From contig WGLN01000004.1 of assembly GCA_016125555.1 (NCBI GenBank), forward strand, positions 186,001 to 250,000: DNA of 64,000 nt. Direction: 5' to 3'. The notes under the pieces were generated by a model. It worked only from the letters and a program-made list of their open reading frames with translations, was not told where the DNA came from and did no database searches. This document shows positions 48,685 to 56,877 of this stretch, one piece after another (within the stretch, counting starts at the first letter, position 1; every line of letters starts with the position of its first letter). This DNA is from Porphyrobacter sp. Its GTDB lineage: Bacteria > Pseudomonadota > Alphaproteobacteria > Sphingomonadales > Sphingomonadaceae. Made by a program: the position numbers and the translations under genes.

Positions 48685-50213
48685 GCCACCCGCCCCAACG
48701 TCCGCCCGCGCTCGCCCTGCGTGAGGCTGAGCCGCCTGCCGAACGGCTCGCCGCTTTCGAAGGCCTCTGCGGTGGCGGGGTCCGACAGGTCGGCATTGCC
48801 CACCACCCGCTCGCCCGCGTCGCTGCGGCCGATGAAAATCGCTTCAGGCCCCTTGGGCCCGCGGTTGATGGTGTAGGTCTCGACCGTGGCCGTATCGACC
48901 GGACCCTTGGCCAGCGGCACCTTGTCGGTGGCCTTGGGCAGCACCGCGAAGCGGTCGTTCGCTGACCAGTCGGCAGGCTCGGTCGAGTAGATGCCGGTCG
49001 CATACTTGCTCATCCACCCGCCATTGGCGCCGACCAGCGCGAAGCTGCCCCGGTCGCCGCGCACCCGCTGCACGGCTTCTGCGATGGCATGGGCCGAGTA
49101 GTTGTTCCCCGCCCCGCCGAAGAACGGGAGGCCGCCCGTCAGCGTCAGCCCGCGCGGGTCGTCGGCAGAAAGGCCGAAGTGGTCGCGCTGGTTGAACACG
49201 GGGATCGCGAAGCAGGAATAGAAGTCGATGTAGCGGATGTCGCCGATGCCCTTCCCCGCCCGGTCGAGCGCCGCATCGACACTGGCGAGACTGGCAGGGT
49301 TGCCCGCCAGATCGGGCCGCTGCGAGAGCTTCAGCTCAGTCGCGGCGGTGACGGCGTGGATATGCACCCATTTCTCCTCGGGCACCCCCAGTTCGCGCGC
49401 CAGCCCCGCCGAAGCGACGATCACCGCCGCCGCCTGGTTCACCTGGTCGCGCGCAACGGTCATGCGCGGATAGGGTTCGGCGACGATGCGGTTGCGTTCC
49501 GTGACGGTGGCGAGTTCCTCCGCGCTGCGCTCGACCGGCGCGGCGGAGTGCGGGTTGGCCGCCGCCACGCGCGTGAAGGGCGCGAAGAGCCTGCCGATTT
49601 CCAGCCGGTATTCCTCCAGCCCCATGCCGAGCCGGTGCCGCCGCGCATTCTCGGCGAGCGCATAGAGCGGGATTGCCCCGCTTGCGCCGTGAGCGAACAG
49701 CGCGGGCTCCAGCAGCTCCTCGACCCCGAAGCCCTGATCCTCGAAGTCGCCGCCGACCTCTTCCGACCAGTCGGGTGTCTCGCCCTTGGCCGAGAGCGCC
49801 AGCACGGTCGAGATCGCCTCGCTGCCGACGATCACCGCACAGCGGCTGTCTCCGGAAGCAATGGCGGCGGCGAACTCGCCCACCAGCTGCTGGTTGGTCT
49901 GCCCGCCGGTGGTGGTGAGGATTGCGCGCTTCGGATCAGCGCCCACCCGCTTGGCAATCGCGCGCGGCACATTGTCCGCCGCGCCGAAAGGCGGCTTGCG
50001 ATCGGGGCGCGACATCTCGAAGGCGCGGATCGCGGCGAGCGTGTCCACCGCGCCCGCCACATCGCCGCTCGCCGCGCTGTCGGCAATCGCCGCCGCCAGC
50101 GCCCGTCCGGCGAGGTCCATATAGGAGAGGGCGGCATAGCCGGGCTCGCCGACCCTCTCCGAATATTGCCCCACGCCGATGACGACGGGGGTGTTGTCGG
50201 GCACGTCAGTCAA
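48681..50213 (-). CDS. Thiolase-like acetyl-CoA acetyltransferase (SCP-x type)
   Basis: 510-aa thiolase-fold protein. It has PVVIGVGQYSER at the N-terminus, SAEELATVTERNRIVAEPYP in the loop domain, DFYSCFAIPV and a C-terminal GGLPFFGGAGNNYSAHAI with the catalytic His. The N-terminal Cys nucleophile of true thiolases is not seen: that position reads ILTTTGGQTNQQL. So it resembles the SCP2/SCP-x thiolase-like group. The open frame extends to a TTG at 50237; TTG at 50213 gives the usual MTDxPDNTPVVIGVG-type start and a short overlap with the upstream thiolase. Start is uncertain. Confidence 0.82.
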   Translation of the reverse strand: MTDVPDNTPVVIGVGQYSERVGEPGYAALSYMDLAGRALAAAIADSAASGDVAGAVDTLAAIRAFEMSRPDRKPPFGAADNVPRAIAKRVGADPKRAILTTTGGQTNQQLVGEFAAAIASGDSRCAVIVGSEAISTVLALSAKGETPDWSEEVGGDFEDQGFGVEELLEPALFAHGASGAIPLYALAENARRHRLGMGLEEYRLEIGRLFAPFTRVAAANPHSAAPVERSAEELATVTERNRIVAEPYPRMTVARDQVNQAAAVIVASAGLARELGVPEEKWVHIHAVTAATELKLSQRPDLAGNPASLASVDAALDRAGKGIGDIRYIDFYSCFAIPVFNQRDHFGLSADDPRGLTLTGGLPFFGGAGNNYSAHAIAEAVQRVRGDRGSFALVGANGGWMSKYATGIYSTEPADWSANDRFAVLPKATDKVPLAKGPVDTATVETYTINRGPKGPEAIFIGRSDAGERVVGNADLSDPATAEAFESGEPFGRRLSLTQGERGRTLGRVA

Positions 50214-51474
50214 CGAAATCGTCCACCCGTTCGACAATGATCGCCGGCGCCATGCCGCCCGCCGCGCACATGGTGACGAGGCCGTAGCGCCCGCCGCGAC
50301 GCTCCAACTCGTCGACGATGGTGCCGATCAGGATCGAGCCCGTCGCGCCGATCGGGTGGCCCAATGCGATCGAGCCGCCGTTGACGTTGACCTTGTCCCA
50401 GTCGAGCCCAAGGTCGCGCACGAACTTGGCGGCGACGACCGCGAAAGCCTCGTTGATCTCGTAGAGGTCGATGTCGTCCTTGGAGAGGCCAGCCTTCTCC
50501 AGCACCTTCTTCGCCGCCGGGACCGGCGCATTCAGCATCAGCGTCGGATCATCGCCCATGTTGCAGGTGGCGACGATGCGCGCACGGGGCTTGAGGCCGT
50601 GCTTCTTTGCGTAGTCCTTCGAGGTGACCAGCACCGCGGCCGCGCCATCCACGACGCCCGACGAATTGCCCGCATGGTGGAAGTGCTTGATCTCGAGATC
50701 AGGATACTTCTGGTTGATCAGCTTGCGGAAGGTCGTGCCCGCCTCGTCGAGCGGCACGTCGGCGATCTTGGGAAAGGCCGGTTCGAGCTTGGCGAGGTCC
50801 TCGCGGGTGGTCTGCGGGCGCGGATATTCCTCGCGGTCGAGGATCACGTTGCCCTCGTCGTCCACCACCGGCACCACCGACTTGGCAAAGCGCCCTTCGC
50901 TGATGGCTTCGGCAGCGCGCTGCTGCGAGCGGTAGCCGACCTCGTCGAGCTCCTCGCGGGTGAAGCCCTCCATGCTGGCAATGGCATCGCCGCAGATCCC
51001 CTGGTGCGACTGCGGGTGCACCTGCTGGAGCCGCTGGTTGTAGCTGCCCATCATCGGCGGCTTGATCCCGGCGCGCATCTTCTCCTGGCTCATGGCGGCG
51101 GTGAGGCTCATCATCTCGGTGCCCCCGGCGACGACGCAGTCCTCCATCCCGCTCATCACCTGCGCGGCGGCGAGTGCGACGCTGGTGATCCCGCCGCCGC
51201 AGAAGCGATCGAGCGTGGTGCCGGACGAGGTGATGTCATAGCCCGCATCGAGCGCGGCCATGCGACCCATGTCGCCCGCCTGCATCCCGTCCTGCGTGCT
51301 GACCGACCAGATCACGTCGTCGACCGTCTTGGTATCGAGGTTATTGCGGTCCTTGATCGCCTTGAGCACGGTCGCGGCAAGGTGCTGCGGGTGGCACGCG
51401 GCGAGCGCGCCCTTGCCCTGCTTGCCGATCCCGCGCGGGGTGCGCACTGCGTCGATGATGTAAGCTTCGGCCAT
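50206..51474 (-). CDS. Acetyl-CoA C-acyltransferase (thiolase)
   Basis: 422-aa thiolase for the last step of beta-oxidation (or the reverse condensation). All catalytic motifs are present: nucleophile Cys in [34 protein letters not shown] with the His, and [13 protein letters not shown] with the second Cys. Its N-terminus [15 protein letters not shown] is typical. Overlaps the next gene by about 8 nt and is divergent from the enoyl-CoA hydratase gene; the shared promoter region contains two 20-bp palindromes. Confidence 0.93.
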   Translation of the reverse strand: MAEAYIIDAVRTPRGIGKQGKGALAACHPQHLAATVLKAIKDRNNLDTKTVDDVIWSVSTQDGMQAGDMGRMAALDAGYDITSSGTTLDRFCGGGITSVALAAAQVMSGMEDCVVAGGTEMMSLTAAMSQEKMRAGIKPPMMGSYNQRLQQVHPQSHQGICGDAIASMEGFTREELDEVGYRSQQRAAEAISEGRFAKSVVPVVDDEGNVILDREEYPRPQTTREDLAKLEPAFPKIADVPLDEAGTTFRKLINQKYPDLEIKHFHHAGNSSGVVDGAAAVLVTSKDYAKKHGLKPRARIVATCNMGDDPTLMLNAPVPAAKKVLEKAGLSKDDIDLYEINEAFAVVAAKFVRDLGLDWDKVNVNGGSIALGHPIGATGSILIGTIVDELERRGGRYGLVTMCAAGGMAPAIIVERVDDFVD

Positions 51475-51506
51475 GGGGTGATCCTCTCTCGATCTAGCGA
51501 AATTGC

Positions 51507-51526
51507 GGTTGACGCGTCCGTAAACC
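51507..51526. promoter_or_regulatory. Palindrome 1 in the thiolase/hydratase intergenic region
   Basis: GGTTGACGCGTCCGTAAACC, arms GGTTNACG and CGTNAACC around CGTC. The form and place (32 nt from the thiolase ATG) suit a TetR-family operator for fatty-acid-type catabolism. Confidence 0.45.
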
Positions 51527-51547
51527 GACTGCACCAGTGGCACAAGA

Positions 51548-51567
51548 ATTGCGTTTCGAAACGCAAT
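51548..51567. promoter_or_regulatory. Palindrome 2 in the thiolase/hydratase intergenic region
   Basis: ATTGCGTTTCGAAACGCAAT is a perfect 20-bp palindrome, 26 nt before the hydratase GTG. GTTTCGAAAC resembles operators of TetR regulators such as PsrA/FadR-like proteins. It lies where a repressor would block the rightward promoter. Confidence 0.55.
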
Positions 51568-51592
51568 CACATTTTCGATAGGAGAGAGACCC

Positions 51593-52360
51593 GTGAGCGA
51601 TACCCCCGAGGTGCTGACCGAAGTCGAGGACGGCGTCCTCATCGTCACCATCAACCGCCCCGAAGCCAAGAACGCCATGAGCAAGGCGGCGGCCGAGGGC
51701 ATCGCCGCGGCGATGGACCGGCTCGATGCCGAAGACGATCTCAGGGTCGGCATCCTCACCGGCGCGGGCGGGACCTTCTGTTCGGGCATGGACCTCAAGG
51801 GCTTCCTGCGCGGCGAATCCCCCAGCGTCGAGGGGCGCGGCTTCGGCGGCGTGGTGCAGGCGCCGCCCGCCAAGCCGCTGATCGCCGCGGTCGAGGGCTA
51901 TGCGCTGGCCGGCGGGCTCGAACTGATGATCGCCTGCGACCTGGTGGTGGCGCACAAGGACGCGAAGTTCGGCATCCCCGAGGTGAAGCGCGGCCTCGTC
52001 GCCGCGGCAGGCGGCGTGATGATGCTGCCCGACCAGATCCCCGAGCGCATCGCCATGGAGCTGGCGCTGACCGGCGACTTCATCGGGGCGGAGCGCGCCT
52101 ACCAGCTCGGCCTCATCAACGCGGTGACCGAAGGCAGCGCGCTCGATGCGGCCAAGGCGCTCGCCGCGAAGATCGCCGCCAACGGTCCGCTCGCCGTGAG
52201 GGTGTCGAAGCAGGTGATGAAGCAGTCGCGCGGCTGGGCGATGGACGAACGCTACGCCAAGCAGGGCGCGCTGATCGGACCGGTCTTCGTCAGCCACGAC
52301 GCGCGCGAGGGCGCCGCTGCCTTCGCCGAGAAGCGCAAGCCCAACTGGACCGGCAAGTAA
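51593..52360 (+). CDS. Enoyl-CoA hydratase/isomerase (crotonase) family protein
   Basis: 255-aa crotonase-fold enzyme of beta-oxidation. Oxyanion-hole segments FCSGMDLKGFLRGE and VEGYALAGGLELMIACD are intact; one acid/base Glu appears in FGIPEVKRGLVAA, so it could act as hydratase or isomerase. GTG start with GGAGAGAG 6 nt upstream. Followed after 109 nt by an acyl-CoA dehydrogenase gene, and divergent from the thiolase genes. Confidence 0.92.
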   Translation: MSDTPEVLTEVEDGVLIVTINRPEAKNAMSKAAAEGIAAAMDRLDAEDDLRVGILTGAGGTFCSGMDLKGFLRGESPSVEGRGFGGVVQAPPAKPLIAAVEGYALAGGLELMIACDLVVAHKDAKFGIPEVKRGLVAAAGGVMMLPDQIPERIAMELALTGDFIGAERAYQLGLINAVTEGSALDAAKALAAKIAANGPLAVRVSKQVMKQSRGWAMDERYAKQGALIGPVFVSHDAREGAAAFAEKRKPNWTGK

Positions 52361-52469
52361 GCCGATTTTACGGGGGACCAGCCCGGGCTGAGGTGCGTTC
52401 AGACCCGCCTGGACCCCCTCCAGACCCCTGCCGGCGCCGGGGCTTCACGTGAAACATCAGGAGAGAGAC

Positions 52470-53633
52470 ATGCCCGTCATCGACGTGCCCCAGCCCGCCT
52501 TCATGGAAGATGAGGAAATCGCCATTTTCGCCGACGCGGTCGGCAAGTTCTACCAGCAGCATGCCCCCGAAAAGCGCGTCCACAAGTGGCGCGAGGACGG
52601 GCAGGTCGAGCGCGAGTTCTGGCGCGAGGCCGGGGCGGCGGGGCTGCTCGGCGTCTCGGTGCCGACCGAATACGGCGGCCACGGCGGCGATTTCCGGCAC
52701 GACATGGTGGTGATCGACCAGCAGGCCAAGCACGGGGTTGAGGGGTTCGCCGCCTCGCTCCACAACACCATCATCCTGCCCTATCTCGTGCGCCACGGCA
52801 CCGAGGAGCAGAAAGCGAAATACCTCCCCCGTCTCGTTTCCGGCGACCTCGTCAGCGCGATCGCGATGAGCGAGCCCGATGCCGGCTCCGACCTGCAATC
52901 GATCAAGACCACAGCGCTGAAGGACGGCAACGGCTACCGGCTGAACGGGTCGAAGACGTGGATCTCGAACGGCCAGCTTGCCGATTTCATCATCGTCGTC
53001 GCCAAGACCGACCCGAACGAGGGCGCCAAGGGCATCTCGCTGCTGCTGCTCGAGACCGACGGCGCCGAGGGCTTCCAGCGCGGACGCAAGCTCGACAAGA
53101 TCGGACTGGATGCGCAGGACACCTCCGAGCTGTTCTTCGACAACGTCTTCATCCCCGCCGACAACCTGCTGGGCGGGGTCGAGGGGCGTGGCTTCTACCA
53201 GCTGATGGGCGAACTCCCGCAGGAACGCCTGGTGATCGCGATGAACGCCATCACCGGCATCGAGAAGGCGCTCGACGTGACGGTCGAATACGTCAAGAAC
53301 CGCAAGGCCTTCGGCAAGACGATCTGGGACTTCCAGAACACCCAGTTCACCCTCGCCGACCTGAAGGCACGCGGCACCGCGGCGCGGGTGTTCGTCAACG
53401 ACTGCATCGCCAAGCTGCTCGAGGGCAAGCTCGACGTGGCGACCGCGAGCATGGCGAAATACTGGGTCACCGAGCTGCAGAGCGAGGTGGTCGACAAGTG
53501 CCTGCAGTTCCACGGCGGCGCGGGCTACATCAACGACTACGCGATCGCCCGCATGTACCGCGACACCCGCATCGCGCGCATCTATGGCGGGTCGAACGAG
53601 ATCATGAAGATGCTGATCGCGCGTTCCATGTGA
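52470..53633 (+). CDS. Acyl-CoA dehydrogenase
   Basis: 387-aa FAD enzyme for the first step of beta-oxidation. Motifs: AMSEPDAGSDLQSIKTTA with the FAD/substrate contact, WISNGQLADFIIVVAKTD, RKAFGKTIWDFQNTQF, LQFHGGAGYINDYAIAR and YGGSNEIMKM, which carries the catalytic-Glu position used by most short/medium-chain enzymes. Start MPVIDVPQP fits an AGGAGAGAGAC ribosome site; an in-frame ATG 21 nt upstream is less likely. Works with the hydratase and thiolase next to it. A hairpin repeat begins right after the stop. Confidence 0.94.
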   Translation: MPVIDVPQPAFMEDEEIAIFADAVGKFYQQHAPEKRVHKWREDGQVEREFWREAGAAGLLGVSVPTEYGGHGGDFRHDMVVIDQQAKHGVEGFAASLHNTIILPYLVRHGTEEQKAKYLPRLVSGDLVSAIAMSEPDAGSDLQSIKTTALKDGNGYRLNGSKTWISNGQLADFIIVVAKTDPNEGAKGISLLLLETDGAEGFQRGRKLDKIGLDAQDTSELFFDNVFIPADNLLGGVEGRGFYQLMGELPQERLVIAMNAITGIEKALDVTVEYVKNRKAFGKTIWDFQNTQFTLADLKARGTAARVFVNDCIAKLLEGKLDVATASMAKYWVTELQSEVVDKCLQFHGGAGYINDYAIARMYRDTRIARIYGGSNEIMKMLIARSM

Positions 53634-53634
53634 G

Positions 53635-53663
53635 CGTGCCCGCCTCCGCGGGCACGTCCTCGG
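53635..53663. repeat. CCTCCGC/GTCCTCGG hairpin repeat, copy A
   Basis: Stem CGTGCCCG/CGGGCACG around the loop CCTCCG, then the tail TCCTCGG. Begins 2 nt after the acyl-CoA dehydrogenase stop. Same layout as copies B-E elsewhere; the stem sequences differ while loop and tail are kept. Confidence 0.6.
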
Positions 53664-53676
53664 GGGATTTTGTGTT

Positions 53677-53706
53677 GCGCACCGGCCTCCGCCGGTGCGT
53701 CCTCGG
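53677..53706. repeat. CCTCCGC/GTCCTCGG hairpin repeat, copy B
   Basis: Stem GCGCACCGG/CCGGTGCG around the same CCTCCG loop and the tail TCCTCGG, in the same direction as copy A, only 13 nt further on. Confidence 0.6.
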
Positions 53707-53884
53707 TGCTGTTCCTCCACTTCGCTTCGCTTCGTGCCGGGCACCTGCGGCTCGCGCGCGTGCGCTCGCGGCCGCTGGCGCGGCCGAGATCAGCGCACCC
53801 GTGATGGTTCGGCCCGCCAGCGGACGGACCGCAAGGGCGACCGCCCGCCCGCAGCAGGTCTGCAGCGGAGCGGAGGACGCCTAG

Positions 53885-53912
53885 CGAGGACGAACCCGCG
53901 GAGGCGGGTTCG
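53885..53912. repeat. CCTCCGC/GTCCTCGG hairpin repeat, copy C (inverted)
   Basis: CGAGGACGAACCCGCGGAGG then CGGGTTCG: the same element read on the other strand, facing the TonB receptor gene end. Confidence 0.6.
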
Positions 53913-53921
53913 CAAAACAGG

Positions 53922-53953
53922 AAAGGGCGGCCGGGTCTCCCGAGCCGCCCCTT
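53922..53953. terminator. Terminator at the TonB receptor end
   Basis: AAAGGGCGGC / GCCGCCCCTTT stem with a 12-nt loop that can itself pair (CGGG/CCGA, imperfect). It is symmetrical (A run one side, T run the other) and 26 nt beyond the receptor stop, so it may act in both directions. Confidence 0.65.
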
Positions 53954-53978
53954 TGTTTAGGCCGAAGCCCGAGAGTGT

Positions 53979-56531
53979 CTAGAACTTCGCGCGCAGCGTC
54001 ACGCCGTACTGGCGCGGCGGCAGGACGAAGGCCGAGCGCGAGTTGTTCGCGCCGGTGCTGCGCAGCGTGGTGTTGAAGGTCACCCCGCGCACCACTTCGT
54101 CGGTGAGGTTCGTCACCCAGCCTTCAATCGCGTATTTGCCACCCGCGAAGCGCAAGCCGGCGCGCAGGTTCACGAAGGCCTTGCCGTCCTGGACATCGGC
54201 GACGATCAGCGGCTGCGCGGCGACCGCGGCGTCGACACCGAGATCGGCGATCTGCTGGGCGCTGGGCGGCACGATCGCCTGGGTCGAGGTGCGCTGGTCA
54301 TCCTCCATCCGGACTTGGCCCGAGAGGAAGAACTCCGTCGAATCGTTGATCGGCTTCTCCCAGAGACCGCCGAACAGCGCGATGAAGCGCGGCGCGTTGG
54401 TCAGGTCGTTGCCGCACAGCGAGACCACCTGCGGCGCGGTCTGCGTGCCGGCGCAATCGTCGGGGTAGCTGGCCTTGAGGATGGTGCTCGACACGTTGAA
54501 GGTCAGCCCGCGGGTCGGTCGGAACAGGGTCTCGATTTCGACCCCGCGGGTGTTGGCCTTGGGCACGTTGAAGGTGGCGAAGGCCGTGCCGGTGAACTCG
54601 AGCACCTGGAAGTCGCTGAACTTCTCGTAGAAGGCGGCGAGGTTCACGGTCAGCGCACGGTCGAGGAACTGGCTCTTCAGGCCGATTTCGTAGGCATCGA
54701 CCTTTTCCGAACGGAAGGTCGGGTCCGCCCCGCCGACCGCCGCGGTCGTGTCGAGGTTGATCCCGCCCGCCTTGTAGCCGTGGGTGAAGCTGGCATAGGC
54801 GTTGACGTCAGGCGTGAACGCATAGCCGAGACGTCCGGTGTAGATCAGCTCATTGTCGCTGAACTTGGCCTGGAAGGTGCGCGGCAGCGGCAGCACCGCG
54901 GCCTCCGGCAGGTCGGCCGGAGCGGTGAAGCCGAAGCAGCCGATGCCGACGAAGGCCGGGACCAGCGCAGGGTTGACGCCGCCGATCGCGCCAAGCGCCC
55001 CGATGGTCGCCGGGCAGACGTCGTTGTCGACCGAGGTCTGGGTGAAGCCGCCGTCCTTGCGCTCCCAGGAATAGCGCGCGCCGAGGGTCAGTTCGAGCCC
55101 GTCGGTGAGTTCGTAGCTGACATTGCCGAACAGCGAGTAGCTCTGCGCGCTCTGCTGGAAGCGGTTGGTGTTGTTGGTCCCCGCCGGGTTCACCCCGGTG
55201 AAGGTCTCCAGCGGCGTCGGACCCGCCAGTGCGCCGAGGAAGGCGCCGAAGTTCTGGTCGTACTGCGAACCCAGCGAGAAGCTCACCGACTGGTCGATGG
55301 TCTCGTCGGAATAATAGCCGCCGAACACGTAGTTCAGCTTGCTGTCCATGCCCTCGCCCTGCAACCGCAGTTCCGCGGTCCAGGTCTCGAGATCGAGGTT
55401 GAGCGCATCGACGTTGAAGATGTCGAGCCCGGTGAAGTCGGAATCATAGTTCTCGAAGCTCTTGTACTGGCGCCACGAGCCGATGAAGATCAGATCGGCG
55501 TTGTCCGACACCGGGTATTCGAGCTCGCCGGTCACGCCGTAGTTCTTGATGTCGGCGCGCGGCGCGAAGTTGGCGGAGACGATGCGATTGTCCATCGCCC
55601 GCTCGAAGGTCGTCTGGTCGTTGCGATCGGTCGCGACGAGGGGCTGACCATTGCCGCCGTTCGCCCCGAGGCCGACCGCCGCGAAGGCGCCGGCGGTCAC
55701 CAGCGGCGACTGGTAGAGCTCGATCGCGCCGCAGCAGCTCGATTTGCTCTTCGAATAATCGGCGATCAACCGGCCGCGCAGCCCGCTGTCGGTGTCCCAG
55801 CCGATCTGGCCGCGCACCAGCCACTGATCGACATCGTTGGTGTCGCCGACCTTGTTGCCGTTGGCATCGACCACGTCGAGGAAGCCGTCGCGCTTGCGAT
55901 AGGCACCGGTGACGCGCACCGCCAGCGTGTCCTGCACCAGCGGCGCGTTGACCGCGCCCTGCACGCTCACCTCGTCGAAATTGCCGTAGGAGGCGTTCAC
56001 GAAGCCGCCGAAGGCGGTCACGTCAGGGCGAACGGTGGTGATGTTGAGCGCGCCGGCCGAGGTGTTGCGGCCGAACAGCGTGCCCTGCGGCCCGCGCAGC
56101 ACTTCGACCCGCTCGATGTCGACGAATTCGCTGAGCGCAACGCCCGGGCGCGACTGGTAGGCGCCGTCGATGAAGATGCCGACCGCGCTCTCGAAGCCGA
56201 TATTGTTCGAGGTCGTGCCGATGCCGCGCACGCGCAGCACCACCGAGCCCGAGGCAAGCTGCGCCTGGCTGGAGGTGAAGCTCGGCGCCAGCGCGGTGAC
56301 CTGCTGGATGTTGACGACGCCCTGGTTGCTCAGCTGCTGCGGAGAGATGGCGGTCACCGCGATCGGGATGTCCTGGACGTCCTGCGCACGGCGGGTCGCG
56401 GTCACGATGATGACGTTGTCGCTATCGCGGGCCTCGGGCGCCGGCGTTTCGCTGTCCTGGGCAAAGGCGGGGGTGGTAAGCGCGCTGCAGGCCATGAGGC
56501 CGCCAGCAAAAGCTGCAAGCTTGCGTGTCAT
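53979..56531 (-). CDS. TonB-dependent outer-membrane receptor
   Basis: 850-aa receptor with a signal peptide (MTRKLAAFAGGLMACSALTTPAFAQ), a TonB-box-like stretch (NVIIVTATRRAQDVQDIP), a plug domain (VLRVRGIGTTSNNIGFES, VEVLRGPQGTLFGRNTSAGALNI) and a 22-strand barrel ending in RQYGVTLRAKF with the C-terminal Phe. Receptors of this sphingomonad type often take up plant-derived or steroid-like hydrophobic compounds, not iron. It lies between acyl-CoA catabolism genes and a divergent Baeyer-Villiger-like monooxygenase gene, which supports that. A vicinal CC pair (SKSSCCGAIEL) sits in the barrel. Confidence 0.93.
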   Translation of the reverse strand: MTRKLAAFAGGLMACSALTTPAFAQDSETPAPEARDSDNVIIVTATRRAQDVQDIPIAVTAISPQQLSNQGVVNIQQVTALAPSFTSSQAQLASGSVVLRVRGIGTTSNNIGFESAVGIFIDGAYQSRPGVALSEFVDIERVEVLRGPQGTLFGRNTSAGALNITTVRPDVTAFGGFVNASYGNFDEVSVQGAVNAPLVQDTLAVRVTGAYRKRDGFLDVVDANGNKVGDTNDVDQWLVRGQIGWDTDSGLRGRLIADYSKSKSSCCGAIELYQSPLVTAGAFAAVGLGANGGNGQPLVATDRNDQTTFERAMDNRIVSANFAPRADIKNYGVTGELEYPVSDNADLIFIGSWRQYKSFENYDSDFTGLDIFNVDALNLDLETWTAELRLQGEGMDSKLNYVFGGYYSDETIDQSVSFSLGSQYDQNFGAFLGALAGPTPLETFTGVNPAGTNNTNRFQQSAQSYSLFGNVSYELTDGLELTLGARYSWERKDGGFTQTSVDNDVCPATIGALGAIGGVNPALVPAFVGIGCFGFTAPADLPEAAVLPLPRTFQAKFSDNELIYTGRLGYAFTPDVNAYASFTHGYKAGGINLDTTAAVGGADPTFRSEKVDAYEIGLKSQFLDRALTVNLAAFYEKFSDFQVLEFTGTAFATFNVPKANTRGVEIETLFRPTRGLTFNVSSTILKASYPDDCAGTQTAPQVVSLCGNDLTNAPRFIALFGGLWEKPINDSTEFFLSGQVRMEDDQRTSTQAIVPPSAQQIADLGVDAAVAAQPLIVADVQDGKAFVNLRAGLRFAGGKYAIEGWVTNLTDEVVRGVTFNTTLRSTGANNSRSAFVLPPRQYGVTLRAKF

Positions 56532-56877
56532 GTCTATCCCTCTCTCCACAATCCAGCCGGCTTCGCACCGGTCTTGGCGTTGCGGAGAGAAACCTATCAG
56601 GGTGGCGCGGCCTAACAAGAGTCACAGGCAAGTTCTGGGAAGTAGTAGCAATAATGCAACATACTTGCTGGTGCTGCGCAGCATGCATGCGTGGGACGCC
56701 GGCATCCCGGCAAGAATCGTTCGCGCCGCGCCGCCGAGGGCGTTTTAGCCGCGGATCACTGGATTGCGTGGCCGAGGGTCCGGGACGCGGGTCAAATCAG
56801 TTGCAGATTGCCATTCAAGACTGGCTTTTGCGCGAGGCCTGTGATTACATCGGGGACGACAAGGGAGAGAGAGGCCC
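56532..56877. other. Divergent control region, TonB receptor / monooxygenase
   Basis: 346 bp without a credible gene. It is locally richer in A/T (AGTAGTAGCAATAATGCAAC) and holds a perfect 12-bp palindrome TGCTGCGCAGCA (56672-56683) about midway. Both flanking genes probably start here, so a shared regulator site is likely, but I cannot name it. Confidence 0.45.

Larger units (their letters stand above)
53634..53978. other. Repeat-rich gap between acyl-CoA dehydrogenase and TonB receptor
   Basis: 345 bp without a credible gene. It contains three hairpin repeats (A, B, C), a CTTCGCTTCGCTTCG run, several GC-rich dyads (for example GCGGCCGCTGGCGCGGCC) and a terminator. Looks like accumulated intergenic repeats at a convergent gene junction. 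Confidence 0.6.
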
